Assembly: GCA_963924555.1 (NCBI GenBank)
Contig: OZ004586.1
Span: 8,328,501 to 8,392,500, forward strand
DNA length: 64,000 nt
Reading direction: 5' to 3'
Origin: Crambe crambe
Taxonomy: Eukaryota; Porifera; Demospongiae; Poecilosclerida; Crambeidae
Made by a program: the position numbers and the translations under genes. The notes under the pieces were generated by a model that saw only the letters and a program-made list of their open reading frames with translations, made no database searches and was not told the DNA's origin. Below, one piece after another: positions 52,498 through 63,893 of this stretch (the first letter of the stretch is position 1; each line of letters starts with the position of its first letter).

Positions 52498-52803
52498 CAA
52501 AGGAATGACTAGACATGCATGCCTCTACTTGCCTACGTAGCCCATAGTTGTTTGGAGGTCTTAGCAGGAGAAGAAGCGGTGGAAAGGAGTGGCTCGTGCT
52601 GCTCGAGCTGCAAGTCAGGTTGCCATGGGGAGCATTGATGACGTAGGATTGGCCGTCCAATTTGCCACTGGTGTGTCGATCCTTTCTCGAGAGAAGAAGA
52701 CAGCACTACTGAAGGTAAAGGGGTAACATCATCTCACGTAAAAAGTCGCGGATTACGCGTTATTATGGCCACGTAAATTCGCGTAAGAGTGCCGTTTAGT
52801 GAC
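52188..52803. mobile_element. Insert of unknown type, absent from the second NLR flank
   Basis: The two NLR 3' flanks match on both sides (hairpin, then ACTGCTGCTATTGAAAACTT at 52810 and 55224) but this interval is present only after the first copy. It contains a run of about 28 T at 52470-52497, which would be a poly-A tail on the minus strand, and a possible exon at 52568-52714. No target duplication was identified. Confidence 0.5.
52568..52714 (+). other. Possible isolated coding exon
   Basis: 49 codons open between an acceptor-like CTTAGCAG and a donor GTAAAG, encoding a basic start (EKKRWKGVARAARAAS) and then DDVGLAVQFATGVSIL and SREKKTALLK. I do not recognise it, and no partner exon was found. 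It could be a fragment of a captured gene within the insert. Confidence 0.3.
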
Positions 52804-53293
52804 TGGATCATACTGCTGCTATTGAAAACTTATGACGCTTGAATAACGTTTAAGGATCAGCTGTTTTGTACAATGCATAATTGAGCTCTCTAAAATGAGA
52901 CAATTTGGTTGGTCCGTGTGACATGTGATATTACATGCCTGCGCATGCACATAAATTATTGCTATGGTTTTTATAATAGTTCATGGACTGCTGTTAGTGT
53001 GTGTGAACCGTCCAACCCAGTTCACCACTTGCACTCTGAGAACCTCTCCAGGTCCAGGACAACACTCTGAATATTCAAAACAAGAGCATCAATCTTGAAT
53101 CAACAAACAAAATTCATAGCTAACTGTTCAGTGAACATTGCGCATGAAAGTAAACACTAGTAGCTCATTTTTTTCCATGACATGGACATGGGGACCACAC
53201 CAGCTAGCATAAGCTAATAATAAAGGGTGGGCCCAACAAAAAAGAAACAAAGGGAAGAACAGGTACATGAACAAACAAATAAAAGAGAAGTGT

Positions 53294-53396
53294 TCACACA
53301 ATAATAGCTTCATAAAAATAAGATGTCAGCTCGACAATTCCACCTGGTATCGAGTTCCATAGCCTGGCAGTGGTGGGGAAGAATGAGTTAGCATGT
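53294..53396 (-). mobile_element. Non-LTR retrotransposon fragment (end of reverse transcriptase ORF)
   Basis: On the minus strand the frame reads HANSFFPTTARLWNSIP and ends at a stop at 53294-53296. This SFFP-x-T-x-x-x-WNSLP signature is the usual C-terminal end of reverse transcriptases of CR1/Jockey-like retrotransposons. The 5' side is lost exactly where the NLR fragment begins (53399). Confidence 0.7.
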
Positions 53397-53398
53397 AT

Positions 53399-55047
53399 GT
53401 ACTTCTAGTGGTAAGTGGGATGAAGATTCCAGTGAACTTCCTGACCTGAACCATCTGCCAAACGACATCTCAACTGACTTTGAGAGAGTATGTGAGTTAG
53501 CGTACGAGGGTCTTTTTAAAGAAGATGTGCAGCTAGAGTTCAGTAAGAGTGATGTAGGAGATGGTTTCCAGCATTTAGGTCTGATGACTGAAACCAAGGA
53601 GAGGAACATGGGTGTGACTACCTCCTACTCCTTCCCCCATTTCAGCATCCAAGAATTTCTTGCTGCTTGGTATGTTTCATGTTCTGATTTGGTAGACGAA
53701 GCTCTTTCTAAAATAGTATCCCAATCTAGAGTTATTACACCACACCTCAGAGTCTTTGGTCAGTTCTTGTGTGGCACTGTAGGCTACTGTGAAGAATTCT
53801 TTCAAGCCATGCCATATTATATTTCTTCTTACCTACTGCATTGTTTATATGAAATCAAAGATATTTTTTCAATAGGCATCAAAATTTCCAATTTACACTT
53901 GTCCAACCCCTTGAATATGTATATTTTTGGATATTGTCTAGTCCATGTTCCTATTCAGTGCCTGGTAGTGAACATATGTACATCTCTAGAGATGTTGGTG
54001 CATAGATCACACAAAGAAAACAAATGGTGGAACATTAGGGACTATTGAGGTCTTACGTATACATGTACATCACAGTGTCCATATTGTATCATCCAAACTT
54101 ACATCACTCACAAAGTACCTCCCCAAATTTCACATCAACTTTTTCGCTCCATATAACATTTCTTCTCCATTGGTACCATTTCTTGCTGAATGGATTTCAG
54201 TATCTTCAGGATTGACAAGTGTTCACTTGCACTTTTCTGAATCATGTGAAAATGACTATTTACTCTTCCAATCCATTCAGCATATTGCAAATTTAAAATC
54301 GTTCTCTCTTGATTGCTATGCTCTTACTCAGAAAGATGTACAAGAATTATCCAAAATCATAACCACCAGTTCTACTCTCACATCTTTAAAGCTTAAATTA
54401 CATCCTCTTTTATTGTGTGAAGCTAAAAGTAGTGAGGAACATAAACTGCTGGTATCAGTCTTATCAACATCTTTTGGACTTTGTCCTGCACTAATTAGGG
54501 CTTCCTCAACTATTACAACATTGCATACTAACTTTCCATGTATTACTAATATTGAACACTTTACCCTCGAGTCCTCCTCCTTCCCCTTCTACTTTACTTC
54601 TTTTCATCCACTGGAAGTGCTGAGATGTTTCCGATACTCAAGCTGCATTGCAGAGATGAACTCCATCAAGTCACTAACTATACTAACAGATATCGATGAC
54701 CTACTATTTGCAATGCCTCATTACTGTTGCAATCTCATCATGGGTTTTAATGATTCTCTTCATCTCAATCACTCCATTATAAGGAATTAACATTTCATTG
54801 TATTAGCAGGGATCTCAAAAGGTCTCCATCCTTTCATGACTGCATTGCCCATGCTCTGCGAAGAGATTCTACTTTTCCACGACATAACCTAAGGAGATCC
54901 CAGTCCCTTTGTGATCTCAGAACTCTGCACTTTTCTCACTGCCTCTCTCCAGTCTTGTCCTAACCTGCTTGAGATACAGGCACTCCAGAACATGCACCCT
55001 CGTTTACAGGAGGCCTTCAAATACTATGAACTATATTATCCTCGATA
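53399..55047 (+). pseudogene. Truncated NLR copy (C-terminal half)
   Basis: Begins abruptly inside the NACHT-associated region (compare 50338) and runs to the C-terminus. The FPHFSIQEFLAAWY block is clear. A stop interrupts the frame at 54046-54048 where the intact gene continues, and later indels break the leucine-rich part. The DEATH, Walker A and Walker B regions are absent. Divergence from the intact gene is obvious but the alignment is continuous, so it is a partial duplication with its 3' flank. Confidence 0.85.
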
Positions 55048-55167
55048 AATCTCTTACCAGTTTATAGACCCTAGCTACTTACTTGGAATGTAGACTACGT
55101 TTATAGCTACTATTAAGTTTCATTCTGTTATGTTATCACTTGAATAATACAATAGCGACATACATAC

Positions 55168-55215
55168 TAGCCTTGTACCCAAGCCTTTTCTTTTTAAGGC
55201 CTGTGTACAAGGCTA
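55168..55215. repeat. Hairpin after the truncated NLR copy (second copy)
   Basis: Same TAGCCTTGTAC / GTACAAGGCTA hairpin as at 52140-52187, one base different in the loop. Confidence 0.75.
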
Positions 55216-55705
55216 AGTAACATAATACTGCTGCTATTGAAAACTTGCAGGTGCATTCTGATACTTGAATTAAGCTTAAGGATCAGCTGTTTATTATTAT
55301 TTAGAGGCTGTCCTAGCCTATGAGACTTTTTTGTGGAAAGCAGAGGATCCAGTAGAGGCCATAAAAATAATAACAAAAAACAACAACTGGTACTTCCAAA
55401 TAATGAACACACTTGTGCGTTTTATAGAGGTTCGCCTGGTTATTGTGTATAGTTTGAGGTTGTCTCATTGGAGGGCTGTAATAGCTAATGATGCACGCAC
55501 GTTATGCTGTAGCTATTACAGTTAATTTTCATTGAAAGATTATTGTGTGGGTATTAAAAAACAACAAAAAACAAGTAATTATAATTATGTAACAATCAAC
55601 CAAACATTCATAGCTAACTACAATGATGATAGCTAATCAATCTTCCATGGCTACAAGTCTACAGCATGAATAAGAGTAACATAATTTTGAAATTGGTGCA
55701 GTGCC
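55216..55705. other. Spacer between convergent NLR remnant and TRAF gene
   Basis: Continues the duplicated NLR 3' flank to about 55290; beyond that no gene or element was recognised. The TRAF 3' UTR should lie at its right end. Confidence 0.4.
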
Positions 55706-58700
55706 TCAGGGGTGGAATATCTTGGTGGTGTCCACAATACATTTGATGAACATCACGTCATTCTTGACATAACTCTCGTCATCAAAGATGTTGAGTTTGG
55801 CAAACTGTGGACAGCCTGAGGCCACATTCATGTCAGTCTGAGGTTGCTGGAAGGAGCTGGACTCCACTGTTGGTTTGAAGGTCTGCACCACGTGCTTCCG
55901 ATACGTCTGATCTAAAGATGAAGATCATTAATTAAATTTAGCTCATTATTGTGCGTGTTTGACTTACCAACTAAAATCATGGAGATTTTGTACTCGAATG
56001 GCCACTTGAGGAGGGGGTCACACTCTCCCTTCATCAGGACGAAAAAGAGAGAGAGGTGTGTCTTGTAACCCATACCATCTCCATTCAGATAGGCACGGAT
56101 ACACATTTTATATCCGTTCCTGGTTCCGGAATGAAAATAAACAGAATTATGATGAAAATCTTTTCTTTACAGATGGAATTGTGGGCTATTTTTTGTTTGT
56201 TTGTTTGTTTGTTTTTGTTTTTTCTTCATTTCTGTTTGTTTTTATTTTATTTTTCGTTATAATTAAAATAAAATAAAAATACTTAAAAAAGATTGCAGAC
56301 CTTCCTGTATAGAATGGTGGGCTATAAATGGAAGTGACTCTCTCCTCAATGGCGTCCCTCTTCCTCCGAGACACATCCGGGATCCTCCAGAGGAACGCTC
56401 CGTTGTGAGTGCTAGCCAGAGAAGCTTGTAGTTGCAGTTCTAGTTCTTGCACGTGGACTTTGACGAGGGTCATTTGTTTGGCCAAGTCCTCCACCCTCTT
56501 CTCCACCACAGCCATTCGAGAATCGGAGCTGCTCCCAAGGGGTATGTGACCTTTGCACCCATAGCATCAGTTTATGTGGAGAAAGAGAAAGAAGTTCATA
56601 GCGCATGGGATGTGGGACTTCAATATACACATTAAATGGTAAGTTGGTAACCATTGTGAGCATGTTGTACAAGGATTATATCAGACAATGTTCCACCTTC
56701 AGCTGACTCCCACTGTGTTCATGCATTATCTATTGATGCATACTGTCCATTGCAGGTTGGCTGTCAGGAAGATCAGGGGTATAGGTGGATACAGTTTGTC
56801 CTATGGTTTACACAACTGCATGGGACTAAAAGGATCAGGTTTCTTAGTCCTTGTAAGCCACTACTGTAGATTTCAGGATGGTTGTCAGTAAGGAATGAGA
56901 AATAGGTAGTGGCTTACAAGGACCTAAGAAACCCGATCCTTTCATGTCCTATATAATCCATGCAGTTGTATAAACTATAGGACAAATGGTATCCACCTAT
57001 TCCCCAAACCTTCCTGAAATGGACAGTACAGCAGATTACAGTGATCTTGCAACATGAAATCCAGAACAGCAAAACCAAAATTTACATAGTCTCCTTTCAA
57101 ATGGCTTTGGAGTTGGGCTACTTGAAAGGAGGCTATGTAAATTTTTGGTTTTGGCTGTTCTGGATTTGTATTGCAAGATCACTGCAATCTGCTGTAACTG
57201 CATATTCAATTATTGTGCACTACTGCAAACACAATAGAGAGTTTACATAGCTACAACTGGCCAAAGCACTGTATAAAGGATCAGGTTTCACTTGAAACCT
57301 GATCAGGAGTTTTGAACAAATTGTATTCACCACCTATTCCCCTAGCAATGGACAGTACATACGTAGCTTCTCCCTAAAGGTTTATTTCCCCTAGAGGACT
57401 AGGGTGGGGTTCTCCCTAGGGATAATCCCAAGGTACTCTAGAGGGTATAGGAGATTGCAGAATCTTTGCAACAAAATATGGCATTTATATTCCTTATACA
57501 GTATCAACCATCTGCACACCTTTTACTTCTCTCTAGTATAACCTTGGGCACCCTGTGATGCAAAGATTCTGTATATTAGGGTGTGATCTGCTGTCAACAA
57601 CATCAAATACCCAATCTTTTTCTATCGCTGGGGGAGGGGGGGGGGGCTGCAACATCACATGACTCACCAGTTCTTCTCCTGACACTGTCCTGTTCCACCA
57701 CCCCCATGCTTGTTATGGCATCTCCAAACTCCCTTATATTGCTCTCAGACTGAGTCTTGATGACCTCAGCTGTCCTCTGAAGGTGATTCAGCTCGGTCTT
57801 CAAGCGGATAACAGTAGCAGTCTTCTAAGCATCGGACTTTCTGAGTTCCTCCAGTTTGCTGATGAGGGTGTGGTCAATGACAGGTTTCTTGTTGTAAGAT
57901 TCAGTCTGTTGATGTATTTCATTTACTTGGTTAGTCAGTGCTGATATTTCCAACTTCAGCTCCTGCACCAACGACTTCAAGTTCTGATTTTCATTCTGCA
58001 ATAAAGACAGTGTTATTATACCAACAGTCAATGGTATGAGCAATGGATTATAGCAATGGATGTGAGTGACGATGGATTATGAACCCACGGTGGGATGTGA
58101 TGTGATGTGAACGATAGTGAGAGATTACAGTGGAACCTCCAATAAAGGGCACTCCAAAAGAGGACAAACCTCTAAAGTGCCTTTGTATATACACTCTAAC
58201 CTCAAAAAAGGACAACCTCTCTGCAAAATGCTGGGGGGGAATGTGTCCATTAAAAGGCTGGGGTTCCACTGTATAGAAATGGATTAAAGAAAGAGCACAA
58301 TTATTGATTTCTCACTTGAATGGGACATATCAGGGGGAAATACTAACTCTATTACTGCTCAGACTATTGAATTCCTACCCTGATATGGTAAGGTTTTGCA
58401 TGAAATGCTATGCTGGTATTTGGTAGTTATATTTATGTGCCTTAATAATAATTATGGCTCTATAATTATATGATATTCAGAAGTGGGACCCTAGCTGAAG
58501 TGGTAAATTTTGTGATTGGGTGACCAGGAACCGTGGGAGTTGTGTGTTTGTATAGTGAGCCACAATGTCCACCATAGCAGCTGACATCCCCCAAACCTAT
58601 TGTAAACAGGAAACTGGCGGCTCCAGGCCAGACTTGCTGAGATCAAATTGACTGGATGGATGGAAATGGGCACCAAGGGTGTAATTTGCTGTTAACCACA

Positions 58701-60045
58701 TCAAATACCAAATCTTCCTACACCTAAACATATGGGGGGGGGCGGTTACAATGTCACATGACTCACCAGTTCTCCTGAGACTGAGTCTTGATGACCTCGA
58801 CTATCTCCTGAAAGTGATTCAGCTCAGTCTTCAAGCGGATGACGGTAGCAATTTTCTCAGCATTGGACTTTCTCAGTTTGCTGATAAGGTCAATGATAGG
58901 TTTCTTGTAAGATTCTGTCTGTTTACGTATTTCATTTACTTGGTTAATCAATGCTGATATTTCCAACTTCATCTCCTGCACCGACTTCAAGTTCTGATTT
59001 TCATTCTGCAAACAAAGACAGCATTATGATACCGGATATGAGTGATGGATTATAGCATACCCAGAGTGACAAGTTATAACCCACAGTGGGATGTGATCAA
59101 TGGATTATAGCAAATGAATGGATTAAAGAAAGAGAATACTGTACTGTAGATTTCAGGATGGTTGTCAGTAAGGAATGAGAAATAGGTAGTGGCTTACAAG
59201 GACCTAAGAAACCCGATCCTTTCATGTCCTATACAATCCATGCAGTTGTGTAAACCATAGGACAAATGGTATCCACCTATTCCCCAAACCTTCCTGACAA
59301 CCAACCTGCAATGGACAGTAGATTTCAGGCATAAGGAATGAGAAATTGGTAGTGGCTTACAAGGACCTAAGAAACCTGATCCTATACAATCCATGCAGTT
59401 GTGTAAACCATAGGATAAAATGTATCCACCTATTTACAACCAACCTGCAATGGACAGTACATGCAGTGAAACTTCTGAATAAAAGATTCTCCAAATAAAT
59501 GAAGGGCAATCGCTGAAGACCATGCAATCATTAGTGACCTCTGTATAAAGGACACCTCTCAACAATGGCTAGGTCCCAACTATTGAGTATTATTGATTTC
59601 TCGCTTGTATGGGATGTACCAGGGGGTAAACTTTACTGCTCAACTTGCCAAATTATCACTCACAACCTGTTCAATTTCCTACCATCAGATATGGTAAGAT
59701 TCCCCATACAGTTGACATGCATGTATTGTGCCTGTAGGATACCTCTTCTAAATAGTTTCATTAACCACATTGGCTCACCACAAACACCAGCTAATGACAG
59801 CTAATTTAACCAGACAAAAGACCAGACAAATATAAATTGCTTGGACAAATGGGGAATTTGACCAGACAGAAATTGGCTGGAACATGTCCTGCTATTTTTT
59901 GAGCATTACACTAACAGAGTCAGTGATTGACCTGAAGTAGAGTGAAATCCCCCTTTGTTCCTGCCCAATCTTTGCACAATTGCATCTGTGCACTGGCAGT
60001 GGAGGTGACTTCACCTTGCAGCTTCTTGACGCTCTCAGCAAGACG
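55706..60045 (-). CDS. TRAF-family protein: coiled coil and MATH (TRAF-C) domain, N-terminus not found
   Basis: Minus-strand exons in reading order: 60045-59932, 59005-58767, 56528-56301, 56119-55968, 55911-55706; phases agree at each join. The first two encode coiled coil (RLAESVKKLQGEVTSTASAQ, then NENQNLKSVQEMKLEISALI). The last three encode the MATH domain: GAFLWRIPDVSRRKRDA, IYSPPFYTGRNGYKMC, RAYLNGDGMGYKTHLSLFF, then DPLLKWPFEYKISMIL, SSSFQQPQTDMNVASGCPQF and YVKNDVMFIKCIVD, all strongly TRAF-like. TRAFs are trimeric adaptors below TNF-type and Toll-type receptors. RING and zinc-finger exons were not found in 60046-61077, so the model is 5' partial, or the gene may be shortened. The intron between 56529 and 58766 holds a decayed duplicate of the second exon and several foldback elements. 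Confidence 0.8.
56741..57028. mobile_element. Foldback element, arms about 125 bases
   Basis: TACTGTCCATTGCAGGTTGG on the left pairs with the right end GAAATGGACAGTA; inside, GTAGTGGCTTACAAGGACCTAAG pairs with CTTAGTCCTTGTAAGCCACTAC around a short centre. The same family recurs at 59145-59460. It lies in a TRAF intron. Confidence 0.8.
57028..57196. mobile_element. Second foldback element directly abutting the first
   Basis: TACAGCAGATTACAGTGATC pairs with GATCACTGCAATCTGCTGTA; the inner TTTACATAG..CTCCTTTCAA pairs with TTGAAAGGAGGCTATGTAAA. Arms of about 75 bases. Confidence 0.8.
57668..57995 (-). pseudogene. Decayed duplicate of the TRAF coiled-coil exon
   Basis: Matches the exon 58767-59005 (NENQNLKS, LKLEISALTNQVNEIHQ, RLKTELNHLQ) and keeps splice sites, but it has TAG where the good copy has GAG (in DAxK, about 57824) and its length (328) would put the next exon out of frame. 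It is thus an unused or dead exon copy. Confidence 0.7.
58126..58273. mobile_element. MITE with TACAGTGGAACC ends
   Basis: Begins TACAGTGGAACCTCCAATAA and ends GGGGTTCCACTGTA. These short ends resemble those of many Tc1/mariner-like MITEs, with TA as the likely target. It is 148 bases and non-coding. Confidence 0.7.
59145..59460. mobile_element. Two tandem half-copies of the 56741 foldback family
   Basis: TAGATTTCAGGATGGTTGTC at 59151 through GGACAGTA at about 59320 repeats 56873-57028; a second, shorter copy follows to about 59460. Both lie in a TRAF intron. Confidence 0.7.
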
Positions 60046-61077
60046 CTGATGGTGCGAAAGTTGTTCAGTGGATTAGAGATTATTCATATTCCTTTTGTTG
60101 ATTTCCACTGCGACATAGAAGATGGGTACATTTAATGGGGGAAAAACTTACTTGATTTCAAGGCTCCAATTAAAAAGGTGAGAAATTGTGATGCTATGCC
60201 TTAGGGCCAGTCTCCAAATAGAATGGTGAACATGAATGCAGTAACAGTTTGCAGTGGTTTACTAGTAACAGCTCACAAGGAAAGAATGTATGTCCACTTC
60301 TATGCCCTCAAGTCTTAATCAATGGTGAACAGCTCCCTAATGTTAAACAGGAGTGTACATGCATGCATTAACAGTTCCCTAGTAACAGCTCACAAGAAAA
60401 GAAGCTGCTATGCCCTCAGGTCCATAGTCCGAATAGAATGGGGAACGGCTCCCTAGCATTAAATAGAGAAGTGTACATGGAGTTTGCAGTGGTTTACTAG
60501 TAACAGCTCACAAGCATAATGTTGTTTTTTAATAAAAAATGCTACAGTATTTATGACATTATGCTGCATCAGCTGATGATCAACTGACGATATTCCCACT
60601 TACCTATTCTCTGTTGTTCTTGGTTGGTCTTGTAGTTGTTTCTTGATGGTATGATCATGCATCTTGTGCTGGATCTCCAACTAGATTCTCTATAGTGATT
60701 CTGCTAGCTACGTAGAGGGTTAAATAAATTATGGTGACATCATTATTTTGGATCCTAATGAATGGAGTTTTCATACTGTGTAATAGCTACCTGGCTAAGC
60801 TCTAGCTAGCACTAGATATGTGCATGCTAGATCATAGACTACTCTATCAACTCGATTCAACCAATCCATCTACCGGTAGACTCTATTTCAGATTCATCAG
60901 CATCCTCGACTTTCAAGCATAACTCAACACTTAAGCCTTGACTCGCTGATAATAATCATTGGGCTGCTGTGCTATTAGGAAACTATACATACTCTAGAAT
61001 CTGTCCCTGCATACACATAGAAGAATGAACTCTTGCATTCATGCATACATACATACAGAGAGAAAAAAAAACAAGTG
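60046..61077. other. Region upstream of the TRAF exons; tandem repeats, no clear exon
   Basis: Between about 60255 and 60510 a unit with TTTACTAGTAACAGCTCACAAG recurs three times. A minus-strand stretch at 60604-60685 encodes LEIQHKMHDHTIKKQLQ and ends at a donor-like site, but its phase does not fit the next TRAF exon, so I did not join it. Nothing else was recognised. Confidence 0.5.
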
Positions 61078-61370
61078 AGGGGAAATATTTCCGTGAAATG
61101 AATGTAGGGATGACCAGCACTCAAAAAAGTAAGGAAATAAGGGTAGGGATGAAGGATCAATCTTTGTTCTGTATATCCAGCCAACAATCCCTACATATAC
61201 GTCGCAGTGATGGACATATATGTAGGGATTGTTGGCTGGATATACAGAAAAAAGATTGATCCCATCTCCATCCTACATCCCTACCCTTGTTTCCTTACTT
61301 TCTTAAGCAATGGTCACTCATCCCTACATTTTTTTTTTTCATTTCATGGAAATAATTATTTCTCCCTCAT
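61078..61370. mobile_element. Large foldback element, arms about 130 bases
   Basis: The centre is TATATGTCCATCACTGCGACGTATAT read from either strand; outward, ATCCAGCCAACAATCCCTAC pairs with GTAGGGATTGTTGGCTGGAT, and AAGTAAGGAAATAAGGGTAGGGATG pairs with CATCCCTACCCTTGTTTCCTTACTT, out to a GAAATGAATGTAGGGATGA / TCATCCCTACATT end. The arms have a few small mismatches. It lies downstream of the PNP-like gene. Confidence 0.8.
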
Positions 61371-61491
61371 TATGATTAGCTACTCCTCACTCAATGACAT
61401 ACACAAGAATCATTAGCTAAAGAGTGACTTAATTTTTTCATAATAATTATTTAGTAGTCATTACATCATTTAGAAGCTACGAGTCACTGGA

Positions 61492-63014
61492 TTACACTTT
61501 TCGTTTCCGTTTTTTCTTCCGTTCTCGCTCCCGCTTGCCTGCAATTCCACTTGCCCAGAATGAATGGACCAATAAAAGTTTATACTACTTACCAATCTCT
61601 TTTTGTACTTTGCTTGAATCTGCTTCAGTACGATTTCCTTTTTTTTTTAAATGTACAGTGAATTTATCTAGCCATCATCATAATGGCTAGAAATAACTAT
61701 CAATTACTGGTAAAATAACCACAGCTCAGAAAATACACTTCCTCTCAGGTACATTTATCCTAGATGGACAGCTAAGCATAATTACTAGGTATACTAGTGC
61801 ACATTCACCCTTGCCACAGGAGGTTTTAGTAGCTGTAGCTATGACTCTTAAACCCTCACCTTTATTTTTCTTCTGTTTGGGCCCAGTCGATTCTTCTTCA
61901 CTTCTTGACCTTTTCTGGCCCAAAGTTGGAGTACCAGCACACTCAAGAAGTGGTATGCTGCCATTAGAAGAACTTCTGGTTGGTTTGTGTTCTGTTTTGC
62001 AGAATATGAACAGAAATTTCATAACATGGCCAAAATAAACAAACAACAACAACAACAATAACAATAACAACAAAAACAACTCTCCCTGCTAGGTGTTTCA
62101 GTCTAGATACTACATTTTAGTGCCTATAATTATCTAACCCTCATATACATAACTACCTGTAGATTTAGAGAAGTTAGCTCCTTTCTTTTGGATCATTTTC
62201 TCTGCAAAGTTAAATGCAGCCATGGCCGTAGTAAATTGCCAAACTTTATCCTTTTTTTCATCCCCATAATCAACAACTCCTTTAATTACAATTACTTCCA
62301 TTGGTTGGCCATTTCTTCTTTTCATTTTCAGAAGCTTAAAACCTTCCATTTCACCTCCAATAGCTTCACGTTCTGCATCCTTGAATTTTTTTACTTCTTC
62401 ACTACTGCTTAAGAGAATAGGTGCAGAAATAAGCAAACCACAATAAGCTTTCGAACAGCGATTCCTGGATACTTTGAATGTATCATTCCAATAAATTGTC
62501 TGCTGACAGAAGATTTTCCTAAGGTATTGACTGATGTCAATACGTTCACCTCGAGGAAGAATATCAGAGCCACACTTTTTATGTGTTTCAAATGAAGATA
62601 TTCGATTAGCAACAAGTATATCACCAAAACAGTGTTTTCCACGATCCAAAGAATAACACACACCAACTCCAAAAATGTATTGGACATCTAAACTGAGCTC
62701 TTTAATTGCATTTTGAATATCTTCATAGCAATCAGCTCCTGGACGGGTTTGGACTAAAGCTACAGCTACTTTCTGCTTAGCAAACATGCCAAGCACATGT
62801 CCATGAAAACGTATGCCATTTCCGTCACTTCGATTTGGTGCAGTGATGTATGTAGTAGCTGCTTCAAATTCATATTCATTCACTACATGAATAATCACAT
62901 TAATTTCTTTGCAAAATGACTCCAGTTCCTTCTCCTCTGCAGGTGGAAGATCTGGTTCGTGCTTTAAAACCAATTTCTTCTCTTTTTTCTTAGTATAAGT
63001 AGGTTCTTCATGAT
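61492..63014 (-). CDS. PNP/MTAN-like nucleoside phosphorylase domain protein with basic tail (5' partial)
   Basis: Minus-strand exons 63014-62157, 61991-61860 and 61538-61492 join in phase and end at a TAA at 61492. The first encodes a purine nucleoside phosphorylase/MTA nucleosidase fold: a basic start (KKKEKKLV), VAVALVQTRPGADCYEDIQN, YIFGVGVCYSLDRGKHCFGDIL, EAIGGEMEGFKLL (the A-x-x-ME-x binding segment) and VIKGVVDYGDEKKDKVWQF (the Asp that contacts the base is in VVDYGD). The later exons encode a Ser-rich linker and a dense basic tail (GKREREREKKK-type, then RKRKV), which looks like a nuclear localisation signal. Such domains are joined to ankyrin, DEATH or NLR modules in cnidarians and sponges. 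The exon starts at an acceptor (63015-63016), so more coding sequence lies 5' and was not found. Confidence 0.75.
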
Positions 63015-63623
63015 CTGAAGTTATATGATACTAGAGTAGTAACATTATTTTGAATGCGGTAGTGAGCATTCAATACCCATGCTAATCAAGTTAACCAGTA
63101 TACTATGCAAGACTGGGTGCGAGTTTTTGGCATTGTGTCTTTTTCATGCAGCTTGTGGTTATCAGAGAGTACGATAGTACTCTCTAAGAGTAGGGATGGC
63201 ACGGATTGCCCCATTGGACTAATACTTCATAACTCCAGAATACTTCTTTACTACAGTCAGCAACTCCTACGTAACTTGAAGACAGAACATCTTCAATATG
63301 CTAGGATACAAATATGAAGAGCAGAAGATAAAGCAGTATCATTTTATAGCAACTTCTAAAATCGCTGGTCGTTCATCTTCATCATCATCGTCGTCGTCGT
63401 CATCATCATCATCATCATCATCAACTTATTTCAGAAATTGTTCGTTCAAATGCTATAATTTTCATACCAAATTGACTGCACTATAATCCTTTACCTTTAA
63501 CTCAACATGTTAAAAAATAGCGTCATTTTCCAACTTGCTAGCTTTCAACCTACAATGTGGCAGACATTTTTATGCCCTGCCCCCATAAAGTTCACCCTCT
63601 TGTTGCTGAACTTTTTTGAACCG
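63015..63623. other. Upstream flank of the PNP-like gene
   Basis: Expected to hold its 5' exons on the minus strand, but no exon with the needed phase was found. Contains the ATC/GTC trinucleotide run at 63373-63423. Confidence 0.4.
63373..63423. repeat. TCA/TCG trinucleotide repeat
   Basis: About 17 units of TCA, TCG or TCT. It reads Ser on the plus strand and Asp/Glu on the minus strand (DDDDEDERPAILEV), but the minus frame soon stops, so coding is doubtful. Confidence 0.7.
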
Positions 63624-63893
63624 ACTCTCCTGAGGCCTTGACGAATGCTCGCCAACGGAAAAAGGACAAAAAAATCTACCAACTGGCACTAAGTGAACTA
63701 GATAAGAAGGGCACCAAAGCCTCTCTGACAATAGAAATCGGGGCTCTTGGCCACTCCCTCCCTCAGTCCCACTCAGACTTCAAAAGAGTATCCCCTGGCC
63801 TCACCAAGAAAGATATTTAACAAAGCTGGCAAGATTGCAATTGCTTTTTCAGAGCAAGGACAGAAATGTCCTGGAACTCCAGCAGAGCCCTGT
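63624..63893 (+). mobile_element. Retroelement fragment (C-terminal end of a reverse-transcriptase polyprotein)
   Basis: The frame reads LTNARQRKKDKKIYQLALSE, then SLTIEIGALGHSLPQSH and, after a one-base shift near 63815, FNKAGKIAIAFSEQ. The E-I-G-x-L-G-H-x-L-P pattern is typical of the region after the polymerase domain in retroelements of marine invertebrates. Short and frameshifted, so a relic. Confidence 0.6.

Noticed and set aside
60604-60690. Minus-strand stretch with LEIQHKMHDHTIKKQLQ as a TRAF zinc-finger exon
   Set aside because: Too short and its phase at the donor gives a stop when joined to the next exon.
63298-63486. Poly-Ser plus-strand frame / poly-Asp minus-strand exon
   Set aside because: Trinucleotide repeat; the minus frame stops shortly after and no splice phase fits the PNP-like gene.
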